Source: Zantedeschia hybrid cultivar
Lineage: Eukaryota; Streptophyta; Magnoliopsida; Alismatales; Araceae
Direction of reading: 5' to 3'
Length of the DNA stretch: 64,000 nucleotides
Assembly: GCA_030544215.1 (NCBI GenBank)
Contig: JARZZO010000001.1
Span: 40,885,670-40,949,669 of the forward strand
Shown piece after piece: positions 1-10,881 of this stretch (positions are counted from its first letter, which is position 1; each line of letters begins with the position of its first letter). Below the pieces are notes generated by a model. The model saw only the letters and a list, made by a program, of their open reading frames with translations, was not told the DNA's origin and did no database searches. Position numbers and translations under genes: made by a program.

Positions 1-1321
1 GCTCGCTGAAGATCCGTCGCCGCAACGATTGCTGAAATCCCGCCGACGGGAATTCCCGACTTTCGGGAATCACACGCGGCGGAGACGGGAACTGTTCTGG
101 CGTCTCGAACAGGACGCCCAGAGGAGGAGAGAGAAAGGAGGGATGACGGCCAGCAAGGGAAATCCTGGAGCTTGGCCCAGGGTTTCTCAACAGCGCGTAT
201 ATATATTAAGTCGGTGCGACTTTTCACAAAAGTCCCCGAGTTAATATAAATCCCACTTATGTACCACCGACTGAGAATCTTATTGTGTGTGACCCTCTAG
301 GCCCATTTACCAGTCCAATTTTTAGCCCGTTAAGTCCAATAACTAGTTATTGACTTATTATAATTAATTAATATCTAGATATTAACTAATTACTCAACCG
401 AATTATCATCGCATGTAAATTCGGTCGGACTTCTGATCAAGTTGGGTGCCAAGCAACACCGCATGATCCCTGAAGGTAATGGGGTTCAGCAACCCGCTCA
501 TGGAACCTGTCCGTCCACAGTTACCACATGGATATAATCCTTCGTTCGCACAATGCTCTCGAGTTAACCTAGGGTATGGTCAACTGTCAAACCCTAGATT
601 GTCAACTCACTTGAATCAAACTCCGCTTTACAATATCCGAAAACCACTTTTCTGATATTGTTTCTGCTCTGGCCAGAGACTCCTGCGGATCTACTCTAGA
701 GCATTCTCTCTCCAGTTACCTGAGAGCGAACGATCCTTTATTGAACACACAATCACCTTCGAAGGTCTTCCGCTGGACCCGATCCTTGACTATTAGAGAT
801 CCCGTGGATAGGGATTCGTAGGTCAAGGTCAAAGTCCAAAAGTCCACCGACAATGTGTCTTTGGTGTCTCAAGTCTAAGGATCAACCATGCTACTGTGAC
901 GATGAATCAAGCCGATTGATAGCCAGGTAAATTACCATTCGGCGATTCATGTCGGATCAGTTCAGTGAACTCATTCTCCAATGAGCACCTACAGGTTTAC
1001 TATTGTGTCTCCACACTAGTAACTAACGAGATCAGTCACCCTCATCATATGAGCTGGAATAACTTGTACTAGTCTAACCGGATGTTTGATGTCCTTCTCA
1101 AATATCTTACGACTAGGAACAATTAAGAATATGTGTTTATAAGTCATCAGTCTCATTATTATGATCTCATCATAATCTGATGACTATTGCACATATTCAT
1201 GGACTTCATTATGCGCAATTATAAATATGCCAATCTACATAATGAATTTAATGCCATTTATTAGTGAACCATATTGAAATAGGTGCCTTATGATTGGCTT
1301 AGAGGACACCTATATCCATCA
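1..1321 (-). repeat. Outer copia element, 3' LTR (partial, cut by window start)
   Basis: This matches 18409-19729 base for base without indels; I count about 30 substitutions in 1321 positions (about 97.7% identity). It ends in CATCA and is followed at once by a reverse-complement polypurine tract, so the element reads on the minus strand and this is its 3' LTR. About 264 bp of the LTR lie outside the window. It holds palindromes such as TTAATATCTAGATATTAA (near 367-384) and a hairpin at about 1146-1186. Confidence 0.93.
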
Positions 1322-1337
1322 ATCTCCCACTTGGACT
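1322..1337 (-). promoter_or_regulatory. Polypurine tract of the outer copia element
   Basis: The minus strand reads AGTCCAAGTGGGAGAT directly before the 3' LTR. The inner copia element has nearly the same tract (AGTCCAAGTGGGAGAA, 15903-15918) before its 3' LTR. This primes plus-strand DNA synthesis in LTR retrotransposons. Confidence 0.85.
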
Positions 1338-3560
1338 CAAGCCAATCACTTTCGCATTTGATCTCTATCAAATCTAGGTGATGCTCACAGAAAGTCTGTG
1401 ACTATGACTTTGTCAGGGATCTGCTAAATGGAATATTTTCCATTACGTTATTTCCTATTTATCCTTTGTCTCTGAACCTGTGAAAGAACCTCATAATGTT
1501 CTGCAACTTCTGAAGAGACCATGGCTCGATCACATAATCTATTGCTCCCACTGTTGTCCTACAACGATAGGATGGTATTAGAGACCTTTTTAGAACTATT
1601 TCTAGTTCAGGGATGAACCTTTTCATCCATATTGTTCCAATAACAATATCACTTGTCTATGTCGTCACCTTAATATCGAATTCTGAATTGGAACCATTCC
1701 AATCCATTATTTGACTTGAAATTTGAGTCAATGTGACCTTATAGTTTCAAATCATTCTCTCCATATACGTGAATGCATCCTTAGCACTTCTCAAGTGCTT
1801 AATGATGCATTTCACTCCTTTATCATTTAAGGAACTTTTTCTTTAAAGGAATAAATTCCATATCTCAACAATTGAGATTTGTTATGAAATTTATGCCAAA
1901 CATTTTGACATACAGGTCAATATAATATCCCTACCATCTATCTTAATAGATTCGTATTTCCAATACGTGGGATATTATAACTAAACTTATTATGGAAGAA
2001 AATATGGTTAACAATGCTTTCACTAATAGTAACATCCTGAAGTCATTCTTAATGACTTTGATGTTATTATCATAAAGCATTACTAAAGCGACCGTGCTCT
2101 CACTGTCCTTTCTGAACACACACAATTCGTGATCATTCTTAACGATCACATAATATTTGACCATTAAGTCAAAACTTTTATTACAACTTAGGAAGTTTCA
2201 GTTTGATTCAAAATAATTTTGAAATCATAACTCGCTTCCTGGACATTTCAAAAGCTTTAAATGTGTATCATATACATCTTTACCTCAATCATGTTGAGTG
2301 GACGCTTTTAATATCCAACTGTCATCATCTTATGATAGGCAGTATTGACAAGTAGAATTCTGATAAACTTATCAATCCCAAAGTTGTAATGACAGAGAGC
2401 ATCATTATCATAGATTTTAGATCATAATCTATTTTGAGCTCCTCTCACCTTGCTAAAACAGATACGTCAAACATATCCTTCTAGTCACTGAGAGAATCTT
2501 AAAAATCTATGAAGCTCTTTGATGTGTCATGACCGGTTCTAAACAACTAAAGATTATCTAATAATCTTATGTTAGCTTGTGAATCTAGAACATCTTCTAG
2601 TTTTATCAGCTCCCACTGTCTTCTTTGAGGATATATTCCTCTTCACAGAAGACGGCTTTCAGGACGACAATTATTTCATTATCGTCTGGTCAATAACTGT
2701 AATGTCCAAAATCTTTAGACATTTATAAATTCACATCGCGATAATACCTGACTTTTAAATCAGGTTTGTTCATAATTCACATCCCATATGAATTATTTGG
2801 TTTCCATATCTTATATAGACATACACTGACTTACTTGGAACCATCTTTAAAATATGGACATCTAATGTTCAAATTCATGTTAAAAAAGGATAAGAATTAG
2901 GCAAATCTTATTATGCATTCCACCATATCTTAATAAGGTGCAATTCCTCATTCCATCATATTGCTATGATGCACAATGAGGACCAATCGAGCGAGTATAC
3001 AATTATCCTCTTAATGATTTATGTGAATCATATACTAAAGTATCAGTTTTCTTGATCAAATCAAAAATTCTAATACTTCATATTGATCTTATACTTAATC
3101 TCTCAGATGCATTCGACTTGTACTTCAGTAAGTACATACAGTCGAATCAGGTAAGTCAATAGTAGTGATTATCTTTTGGCCTTTGAGCTGTTTACATCAA
3201 TATGTATCAGCATCAATAATTTCTTATTGTACAACCTCATGTACAATACCATAGATAATCAGGATTCACACAGTTCATTTTTACAGGAGACTTGTGAACA
3301 TTCATCACATGAAATGTCACTTCAAGAATCTACAGTGTATTGACTGATTTGAACAACTATTATTCTTTCTCAGTCAACGTTATTCACTTTTATTATTCTC
3401 GATATCTTATGCAACTAAATAACAATTATTTAGTTTCATATTTGACTCATATAGATATACAAAGATTTACTGTCAGACAACAACCTATGAATATCATGAA
3501 CAATAGTTGAGTCTAACTCAACACTTACATTTTCTCGATTTCCTTTTGCTTGTCTAAGTC
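1338..3560 (-). pseudogene. Decayed copia polyprotein of the outer element
   Basis: There is no long reading frame, but minus-strand translation shows recognisable copia pol blocks in the right order. Near 2960-2890 a segment beginning MRNCTLLRYGG aligns with the integrase segment RRNRTLLDMVRS of the inner element. At 2120-1945 a segment containing VMLYDNNIKVIKND aligns with the reverse-transcriptase block VLYVDDILLIGND, with the catalytic YVDD box destroyed. At about 1420-1340 the RNase H tail (SLTKS, then DWLESKW) runs into the polypurine tract. gag cannot be delimited. The sequence is full of stops and cannot encode working enzymes. Its state contrasts with the near-identical LTRs of the same element. 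Confidence 0.8.
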
Positions 3561-3794
3561 TGCACACTATCGCAGCTCTACGAATCATTTCCAATATCTC
3601 ATATTGGATACACTAATTCTCCAATAGACATGCAAAAGACGATAATAAGAATATATGAAACTTCTTTCAAGTTCCATATTCCTTTTTGCCTTTACCAATA
3701 TCCTTATATTGATTGTAGTGGGAGAACTGCTACTTCTCTATCTCAGCTGACTTTTCTTTATCCTTTCAGATGTGGGTTTAACCGTTTAAAATCT

Positions 3795-3948
3795 TACAAC
3801 TTGCCTTTCTCAAAGGCACATCATAAATATCTCTTCATCTTGGTCTATCCAAATAAGAGATTTCATGATAATCATTGCCTTTCAATAAGGCATACTATGA
3901 GCACCTCTTCACCTTGGTCTATCCAAGTAAGAGGATTCATGATATCTG
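3795..3948 (-). repeat. Two tandem units, each with two hairpins
   Basis: Two diverged units of about 75 bp follow each other. Each holds a small hairpin with stem TGCCTT/AAGGCA and a larger one in which CTCTT/AAGAG closes an inner CTTGG/CCAAG-type stem around a TCTAT loop (about 3829-3862 and 3903-3936). The units differ in flanks and partly in the stems, but folding is kept. They lie between the decayed coding region and the larger hairpin array of the outer copia element. Confidence 0.6.
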
Positions 3949-4234
3949 ATTAAGATAGTGACTTTCACTTGGTCCTGAAGACATTCTTCAGAGTTTTCTA
4001 GTCAGTCTGAGTATGAGAAGTATTGGCATCCAATATGCCAACTTCTCGAATAGACGACATTTTAGTGATCGAAGGAAATAACGTGATTTAAGCAGATAGT
4101 TTTGATAATTCAATTATGGTTTTTTATCTTGAATTATTTGTCACTATTTTTCGACGGACTGTATAACCTTCAGGTATATAGAACGGAAGACTCCGACGGT
4201 CTTCTAGTAAGGATCAGAATCTCCAAGAATCACA

Positions 4235-4556
4235 GTATGACCTCGGGTAAACACATAGTATCATACCATTATCTTATAGCAACCATCTCATGGTAATTGC
4301 AACTCCTTGCAATATCTGATCTAATTTCGGCTCCCAGGTCTTTAATGGTCCCGGGTAAACACAGTAGACCATTATACCTGGTCTAAGCTTTACCATCAAT
4401 ATGTGACAGAGTAGAGTAAGAATGCAGCTCCCGGGTAAATGCGAGGATAGCTATACCGTTCCTCTATTCCAATCTCAAGGCATCATAATGCCATAGTTAA
4501 TAGTCCTTTCATCAGATGGTGACAGATCTCGGGTAAACATGTAGAAACTGTCATCA
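4235..4556 (-). repeat. Array of four large hairpins with conserved loop, outer copia leader
   Basis: The plus-strand motif CGGGTAAACA or a close variant occurs four times (about 4244, 4352, 4432, 4530). Three copies sit in the loop of an inverted repeat whose stem differs each time: GTATGA/TCATAC (4235-4266), TAATGGTC/GACCATTA (4343-4374) and TGGTGACAG/CTGTCATCA (4517-4556, one wobble pair). The third copy (near 4426-4452) has only a weak AGCT/AGCT stem. In the element's sense the loop reads TGTTTACCCGRG. The array lies where the gag upstream region should be, as in the inner element. Confidence 0.75.
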
Positions 4557-4565
4557 CTGAATCAA

Positions 4566-5400
4566 GTTCTAAGAACTATATTGATGGAGAGCCACGTGGT
4601 ACATTCTCAATGACTCGCGCTCCGGCTTAGACTTTATGTTGAAGGTTTTGTTTATATCAAGTTGGTCTCATCCTAGGTGATAGATTATAAATATATCGAA
4701 TATATTTAACTATACCTAGATATTAGCAATCGATTCATAATCAATAACTAAAAGCATGCATCATCCATACATGTTCATTATGTGGTCAAGGACAGCACGG
4801 TGATTAACTGGAGCCAAACAATTAATCACCAAAACTATATAACATTTATATAATCTAGACATGCAAACACACAGCCACTGGTGATCTCATCTCCTGTCGC
4901 CTTCTTGGTTGCATTTGTGGATCATCCTCGCCTCTCCTCGGTCGGCGCGATCAATTACAAATATTATTAATTTTTTGAAACAATTTTAAATACAAATAAA
5001 TTGTAAGATAAAGCCTTATGGCCGAGTACAATATCAGAGGGAGATAGAATTACAATGGAATGGGAGAGAGAGGGAGGCACACAAGCCTCATTAATTAATG
5101 AACATCACATTCCATAACAATCCACAAAATCACATACCATCACATGATATGAAATTTAACTAAGTGCATGTCCATGACCACCACAAATTTTAACCATCCA
5201 CACATGATAAAGCACATCACATGAAGGCTAAAATTTTGAAAATATAATAATTTTGGCTTTCTTAAAACCTGGGTTCCAATCAAAATTGGATAATTTGAAT
5301 TTTCGAAAATCTCATTTTCTAACATGCAATAAATCTAATTTAAAGATTAAACACATCAACATGTGCATACAAAGCTAAAATTAAAATTATAAAATATTCC
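4566..5400. other. Outer copia leader, AT-rich part without a gene
   Basis: Non-coding leader between the two hairpin systems. No open reading frame of note is seen on the sense (minus) strand and no recognisable protein motif was found. Confidence 0.5.
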
Positions 5401-5406
5401 ATGCAA

Positions 5407-6017
5407 AATTTAGAACATTTCTAAATTAATTAATCTAACACTTAGATTAATTTTAAATCACATTAATAACAATTATTAATGCGAAACAATCTAACATTTA
5501 GATAGAATTAAAAATTCCTAAATAACACTTATAAAAGAATTAATAATTCCAATTATTAACCCCTTAACAACTCCTTGTTAAAACCCCTTAATAAAATCAT
5601 ATTTCTCAATAACAATTATTAAGAAATAATAATTAGAACATTTCTAATTTAAAATGGTCTAACATCTTAGACTTAATTTAATCCTTTAATAACATTTATA
5701 AAAGATTAAATTCCAAGCAGATTAGATCATTAAAACCAATAATTAAGAGATTCTTGAGTAAACTAATTAATCATCTTAAAAACTATTATTAAGATTTAAT
5801 TAGTCCTTAATAACATTTATTAAGGTTTATTACTTAAGAACTAATTAACTTAATTATAACAATTATAAAAAGTTAATTAATCACTTAACAACCATTATTA
5901 AGTGTCTCTAAATTATTAAAATAATTTCCTAACAACAATTGTTAAGAAATTATTAATATAAATCTAATCACCTAATTAATTAACATCAACTTAATCAAAT
6001 TAACAACACTTGTTAAT
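5407..6017 (-). repeat. Triloop hairpin array I, outer copia leader
   Basis: Short perfect inverted repeats separated by exactly three bases follow one another. Perfect examples on the plus strand: 5407-5427 (9-bp stem, loop CAT), 5428-5452 (11 bp, CAC), 5461-5481 (9 bp, CAA), 5489-5503 (6 bp, CAT), 5631-5649 (8 bp, CAT), 5805-5825 (9 bp, CAT), 5999-6017 (8 bp, CAC). Several more have one mismatch, for example near 5905 and 5935. Stem sequences differ, yet the loop is nearly always CA plus A, T or C, that is (A/G/T)TG in the sense strand, closed by AA/TT. Confidence 0.85.
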
Positions 6018-6277
6018 CATAATTTAAGAGCAAAATCTTAAATATTAACCCCTTTAATTACTTTAATTAAAGATAAATCAACAAATCATTGTAGACACGC
6101 TAATTTTAACGTCATTTTGAGTAAATTTCATATCATATAATAATGCCTCAGAATGGTCTGATAATTAATCATTAATTAATTTTTATTGATATTTTTGAGT
6201 GTCGGGTTAAACAGACATGTTTAAGTTAATCAATTGAATTGATTTTAGCTCAAATTTCAGTTAAAATATGCATAATC

Positions 6278-6577
6278 CTAAAAGGCGTCGGCCCATGTGG
6301 ACGCTATTTAGAGTTTATTCCTATTTTAACATTTAAATTTGAATTTTGAATTAATTGATTTATTAACTAAAAGGCGTCTTTGGAGGTCGACGCGTTTTAA
6401 GTTTCCTAGGCTGTTTTAACTTCTCTTCCGGATGTTTATCCTTATCTTAATTAGGGTAAAAGACGTCTACACAAGTGGACGCGTTTTAGCTAATAAAGAT
6501 AAAGATAAGTTTTCCCGGATATTTATCCTTATCTTAATTTAATCTGAAAGGCGTCAGACAAGGTAGACGCGTTTTAG
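6278..6577 (-). repeat. Four GCGTC-stem hairpins, outer copia leader
   Basis: Four inverted repeats of about 34 bp share stem arms like TAAAAGGCGTC and GACGCGTTTTA with different loops: 6278-6311, 6367-6401, 6456-6489, 6544-6577. The last two lie in tandem units of about 88 bp, each preceded by a TTATCCTTATCTTAATT block and followed by a partly complementary AAAGATAA block, so the whole unit can fold. The same arm sequence occurs in the unrelated gypsy LTR at 59543-60447. Confidence 0.8.
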
Positions 6578-6599
6578 ATAATTACAGATAAAGATGAAT

Positions 6600-7435
6600 T
6601 AATCAGTATTTATCTGTCGATTAAGGTAGATAAATCTGAGATTTTTCTATGTTAATCGCGAACGCAGAAAATGCCTATAAATACCTTGCCTATCAAGGAG
6701 TTAAAAAAAAGAGGAAGAGAGAGAATTATTGAGCCACAGCGTTATAGTGATTTAAAGATCGAAGCAACCACGTCGGAACGCCGGAGCGCTGCCATTTCCA
6801 GAAGTCGGCATCCTTCTTCAAGATCTTCATCTCTTCAAGGCTTCTCCAACTGGACTGGGCATAAGTTTTTCATATTTGAATTTCATTTTCATTCATTAGT
6901 TTCATTCTCTCATACTCACTTCATGCAACACACACCACCTCATTAATCTTCCAAAACCATCTGTTTTAAAGGGGTTTCAAAGCCATCTAAAACAAGTGAG
7001 TTGCTGTTTATACATGTTTACAACCATAATTAACTTTATTATTTCTATTTAGATTCTCATCACTATTTCTCCTTTATTTTTCTGTCTCTCTGTCTGCTGC
7101 ATCCAACAACTGAACAACAAAAGATCAAAAAGAGGGAAATCAAGCACGAAGCCAGGAGAACTTCTGGACGATCCTTAACATTCAACAGCAAGAACGAAAA
7201 GAACAAGAAGAGGCTCTCTTTCTTCAGCCGGCTGAAGGAGGGGAACCAAGGATTCATTCTTCCGCGTTTAAACAGGTAGGCGATCAAACTCTTTTGAAAC
7301 TTTTTAGTTAAAAGTTTCTGGCGATCACAGCACCTTAGTTGCATTTTTTAATAGGTTAATTTACCCTAAACAACATAGTTTTTCACATTAATCACACGAG
7401 CAATTTTTCAGCACCTACAATCATGTTAATTTTGT
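6600..7435. other. Outer copia leader, middle part
   Basis: Non-coding leader sequence with a purine-rich stretch (about 6700-6790) and a short open frame at 6671-6946 without recognisable domains. I see no gene here. Confidence 0.45.
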
Positions 7436-7678
7436 TTAAGATCACATCTTAAAAATTAAACTCCTTTATCATTTAATAAAAAGATATTAACAATAATTGT
7501 TAGTAACTAAATTTAAGATCTCATCTTAATTAACCCCCTTTTAATCACTCATATCTAATATATTAAATTAACAACAATTTTTAATTAAATTAAGATCATT
7601 TCTTAAATAACCCTCTAATATTTTTCATTAAAAGGGATTTAACAACACTTGTTAAATCATGTTAAGATCATATCTTAA
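7436..7678 (-). repeat. Triloop hairpin array II, outer copia leader
   Basis: This continues the style of array I. Perfect hairpins: 7436-7452 (7-bp stem, loop CAC), 7513-7529 (7 bp, CTC), 7636-7658 (10 bp, CAC) and 7662-7678 (7 bp, CAT). Imperfect ones lie between. Several stems reuse TTAAGAT/ATCTTAA. Confidence 0.8.
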
Positions 7679-7804
7679 AGATAACACCTATTTAACTGAA
7701 AATTATAAATTAAAGTCTAAAACATATTTTAAACTTTATTTAAAATAATTTCCAGACAATATGATGAGGGTTATAAACATTAATAAAAATTAGAGGGTTA
7801 AATG

Positions 7805-7977
7805 GGGTTAGGCCCAATGGGTTTGGACAAAAGGGGCAATTGGGCTCGGGCAGAAGGGAACCAGGTCTGGCCTGGCTCGAGCCAGGCAGGCACCTGGGCT
7901 CGAGCTAGGCAGGCGCCTGGCGTGCCCGGCCCAGGCCCAGCTGGCCCCGGTAGGCCCAGGCCGGTCCGGGCTCCAGC
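7805..7977 (-). repeat. GC-rich palindromic block of the outer copia leader, left part
   Basis: An abrupt GC-rich island with repeated CTGGCTCGAGCCAG-type palindromes. It continues at 17511-17720 beyond the inner element, which inserted in it. The inner element has a similar block (9960-10325) at the same place in its own leader. Open frames on both strands are by-products of high GC. Confidence 0.65.
7973..7977. repeat. Target site duplication CCAGC, left copy
   Basis: CCAGC directly precedes the 5' LTR of the inner copia element and recurs directly after its 3' LTR at 17506-17510. Confidence 0.93.
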
Positions 7978-9564
7978 TGTTAGAATTGGGTGGCCTCATA
8001 GCCAATCATTGTACATTCTAGTTCAGATTATTAATAAAGGCAATTATTTCTTCATTTAATAGTTCTCGCAAACGACTATCGTAATGAAGGCCCATAGACA
8101 AATGTATGGGATATCGAATCATGATGAGATCATGATAGTGAGATCAATATCCTAAGGCAATTGTCTTAAATAGTTCTCGATCATAGGATATTTGATATGG
8201 ACATTAAATATCCGATAAGATCGACACAAGTTATGTCTGCTCATATGATGAGGGTGAATGATCTCACATTCACTCGTGTGGTGACACTAAGACAAACAAG
8301 TGGGTGCTCATTAGAGAATGAGTTCACTGAACAGACCCAAATAAGAATTCCTGGATGGTAATTATACCTATTAGTCAACCAGGGAATTCAATCGTTGCAG
8401 TAGCACAGTTGGTCCTTTGACCTGAGTCACCAATGATACCTTGTTTGTGGACCATTGTATCTTGATTCTCTGACTCGTGGACTTTAACCATTAAGTCCAC
8501 CATAATCGGTTTTTCAGATACAGTGGAAAGCTTCCGAAGGTAATTGAGTGAACAACAAGGGATCACTCACTCTTGGTATAAGACTGGAGAGAGAATGTCC
8601 TATGGATGTGTACACAGAAATCCCTGGCCAGGGTCAAATGAAAGAGATGTCTTTCTAGATATTAACTGTGTACTGGAATCCATCTGGATAATGCGATAGA
8701 GGGTTTGACTATAAAACCATACCCTTGCGTTATCGGGACATTGCATGAGTGAAGGATTATATATGTGCGGTATCGGCAGACGGAAAGGTTCAATTGAAGG
8801 GAACAGTATCCCTTATATCTTCTGGGATCATGAGGTAGTGTTTGGTGCTGTTCATGATCAGAAGGCCAAGTGAATTAATCATCGGATGATAATTTACTTG
8901 TTTATTAAATTAATCATTTAACATGCGATGTTTAAATGTTAATTAATAAATATTAAACTCAAGAAACAGTTCTAAGTTTAATGGGCCTGCAACCGGACTG
9001 ATATATGGGCCTAGAGGGTCACACACATAAGAGTTCTCGTCAGACGGTGAGAGATGTTAAATTTCATACTTATCTGGGTTTTTGTGAAAAGCTGCAGGAT
9101 AAACATGAAGATTTAATGGAGAATTATCCAAGGCCAAACTCTTGGATAATCATAAGGATTAACTGTTGTGCTTATCCTTATTTCTATATAAGGAGGGCCA
9201 AGGGGGAGTGGTAAAAAAAGTTAGTTGGACGAATTTTACTCCCCAGATTATCTCTCTCCTCTCTCTCTCTCCTTCTCTCTCTTGGAGTGGATCTGTCTCT
9301 CTCCGCGCATAGTGGATCTGAGATTTGGTCGGAGCACTCAAGTCGAGGAGGAAATCGTGTATGCTGCGGGAACTCGTGTGGATACCTCTAGAGATCGTGC
9401 GCGTGTGCGATTAACGAGTCGGCATCATCCACGGGAGATTCGAAACCCCGCAAAGGTGAAGAACTGTTCTTCCCGCGTTAAAATTTAATGTCCGTTTTAC
9501 AACCCCAGCAACCGATACAATGGAATCATTTTTATTTCCGCTGTGTTCTTGGCGATTCCTTACA
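7978..9564 (+). repeat. 5' LTR of the inner copia element
   Basis: Bounded by TGTTAG and TTACA. A TATA-like TTTCTATATAAGG lies at about 9180-9192, followed by a CT-rich tract. Parts are shared with the outer element's LTR, notably GGTGCTCATTAGAGAATGAG (GGTGCTCATTGGAGAATGAG there) and a TGATGAGATCAT palindrome, so the two families are related. Confidence 0.93.
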
Positions 9565-9565
9565 G

Positions 9566-9577
9566 TGGTATCAGAGC
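9566..9577 (+). promoter_or_regulatory. Primer binding site of the inner copia element
   Basis: TGGTATCAGAGC is complementary to the 3' end of plant initiator methionine tRNA. It starts one base after the 5' LTR, the standard place for priming of reverse transcription. Confidence 0.93.
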
Positions 9578-9959
9578 CAGGTTCGCTGGTTCGGTTGTAA
9601 AACGGCACCGTTATGCGTGTTTTTCTCGTTATGCGTGAAGAACCCGTATTGTACGTGTTCTTGAGTATAATCCGATTAAAAATGACAGATTAGTGTTCAT
9701 ATGATGATCACGATCAATTTGATTATTTTTCTGTATTTTGCGGATTTTTATTTGGGTTTTTCGGAGTTCTTCATGTGATGATGAACCGGGGTACTTCGGC
9801 GGCTTCGTACGGGCATTCCAAGTGTTGGGATGGCGGCCCGGATGTCTGGATCTATTGGTGATAGTCACCACTTCACATTGGGTATGGAGATCGGGGCCGG
9901 AGTGCCCTTGGAGGTGCTAAAAATCGAGCCCGAACTTTAGTTTTTAAACCTGAAAAATC

Positions 9960-10330
9960 AGTTTTTTTGTGGGTTATTGGGGCTTGATTTCCTCCCCGTC
10001 GCCGGAAACCGGCGGCCCTGCCGGCGCCGAGCACGACGCCGGCGCCGGGCACGACGCCGGCGCCGGGCACGACGCCGGCGCCGGGGGCACCGCCAGCCGG
10101 GGTCGCCGCCGCCGGAGGCGGTTGCCGGCGCCGCCTGCAAGTCCCTCATTGCCGGTTAGGGTTTCTGGAAGAAGAAAGGGGGGGGGCGGTCGAGTTGCTG
10201 GTTTAGGCGCTGAACCGCCCGGTCCCGACCCGGTCGCACCGGGCGGGGGCCGGGCGGCGCCCTGGCCGAGCCAGGGTACGACCCTGGCCGAGCCAGGGTC
10301 CTGGGTCCGGGCCCTTTGGGCCTTAATGGC
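9960..10330 (+). repeat. GC-rich leader block with an 18-bp tandem repeat
   Basis: The block contains three full copies and one partial copy of an 18-bp unit, CCGGCGCCGGGCACGACG (10021-10085). Later it has two copies of the hairpin CCCTGGCCGAGCCAGGG (about 10259-10300). Overlapping open frames on both strands arise from high GC. None has a recognisable domain, so I treat this as untranslated leader. Confidence 0.75.
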
Positions 10331-10413
10331 TGGGCCCATTTTATATTTTATTAAAAATTGTTTTTAATTACTGTTTAGCCCCTTATAAACCCAATTTTAG
10401 CCCGTTTAAGCCA

Positions 10414-10809
10414 GTTTTAAAATTGTTTTAAAACAGAAAATTTATAGAAATAATTAATAATTGTTATTAATTATTTTTATGATTATTAACAGGTTATTAA
10501 AGTGTTTAATAACTGTTAGTCTATTAAAGGGCTTTATAATTAATGGGTGTTAGTTAATTATTTAAAATTGTTTTAGATAATTAATTCCCTGTTAATTTAA
10601 TTAGTTTAAAATTGTTTTAAACTAAATTCATGCATAACTTGATTACACTATTACTGTTCAAATTGTTTGAATCATTATTTAGATTAACTGAATGGTTTAG
10701 TTAGTTTATTTGTCAATAATGTTTTGAATATTATTGATTATGCTGAAATAAATGTTATTTCGAAAACTAATTGGTATTATAATTTTATATTTATAAAATT
10801 TAATACCAA
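10414..10809 (+). repeat. Triloop hairpin array of the inner copia leader
   Basis: Eight inverted repeats stand in series. 10414-10434 (9-bp stem, loop TTG), 10451-10473 (10 bp, TTG), 10554-10584 (14 bp with one wobble, TTG), 10601-10625 (11 bp, TTG), 10657-10671 (6 bp, TTG), 10713-10737 (8 bp, longer loop), 10745-10761 (7 bp, ATG), and 10771-10809 (two 9-bp stems separated by one unpaired base, TT loop). The core AA-(T/A)TG-TT is the same as in the outer element read in its own sense. Confidence 0.88.
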
Positions 10810-10847
10810 ACAGCAATTATGTGATGATTGTGATGCATGTGATGTGT

Positions 10848-10881
10848 TTTATGGTGGGATGATGTGTTTTATGGTGGGATG
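10848..10881 (+). repeat. Short direct repeat in the inner leader
   Basis: The segment GATGTGTTTTATGGTGGGAT is present twice in immediate succession. It lies just after the last triloop hairpin. Confidence 0.7.

Noticed and set aside
9969..10367. Overlapping open frames of 60-132 aa on both strands in the GC-rich leader
   Set aside because: They follow from high GC and an 18-bp tandem repeat, contain no known domain, and lie in the untranslated leader upstream of gag.
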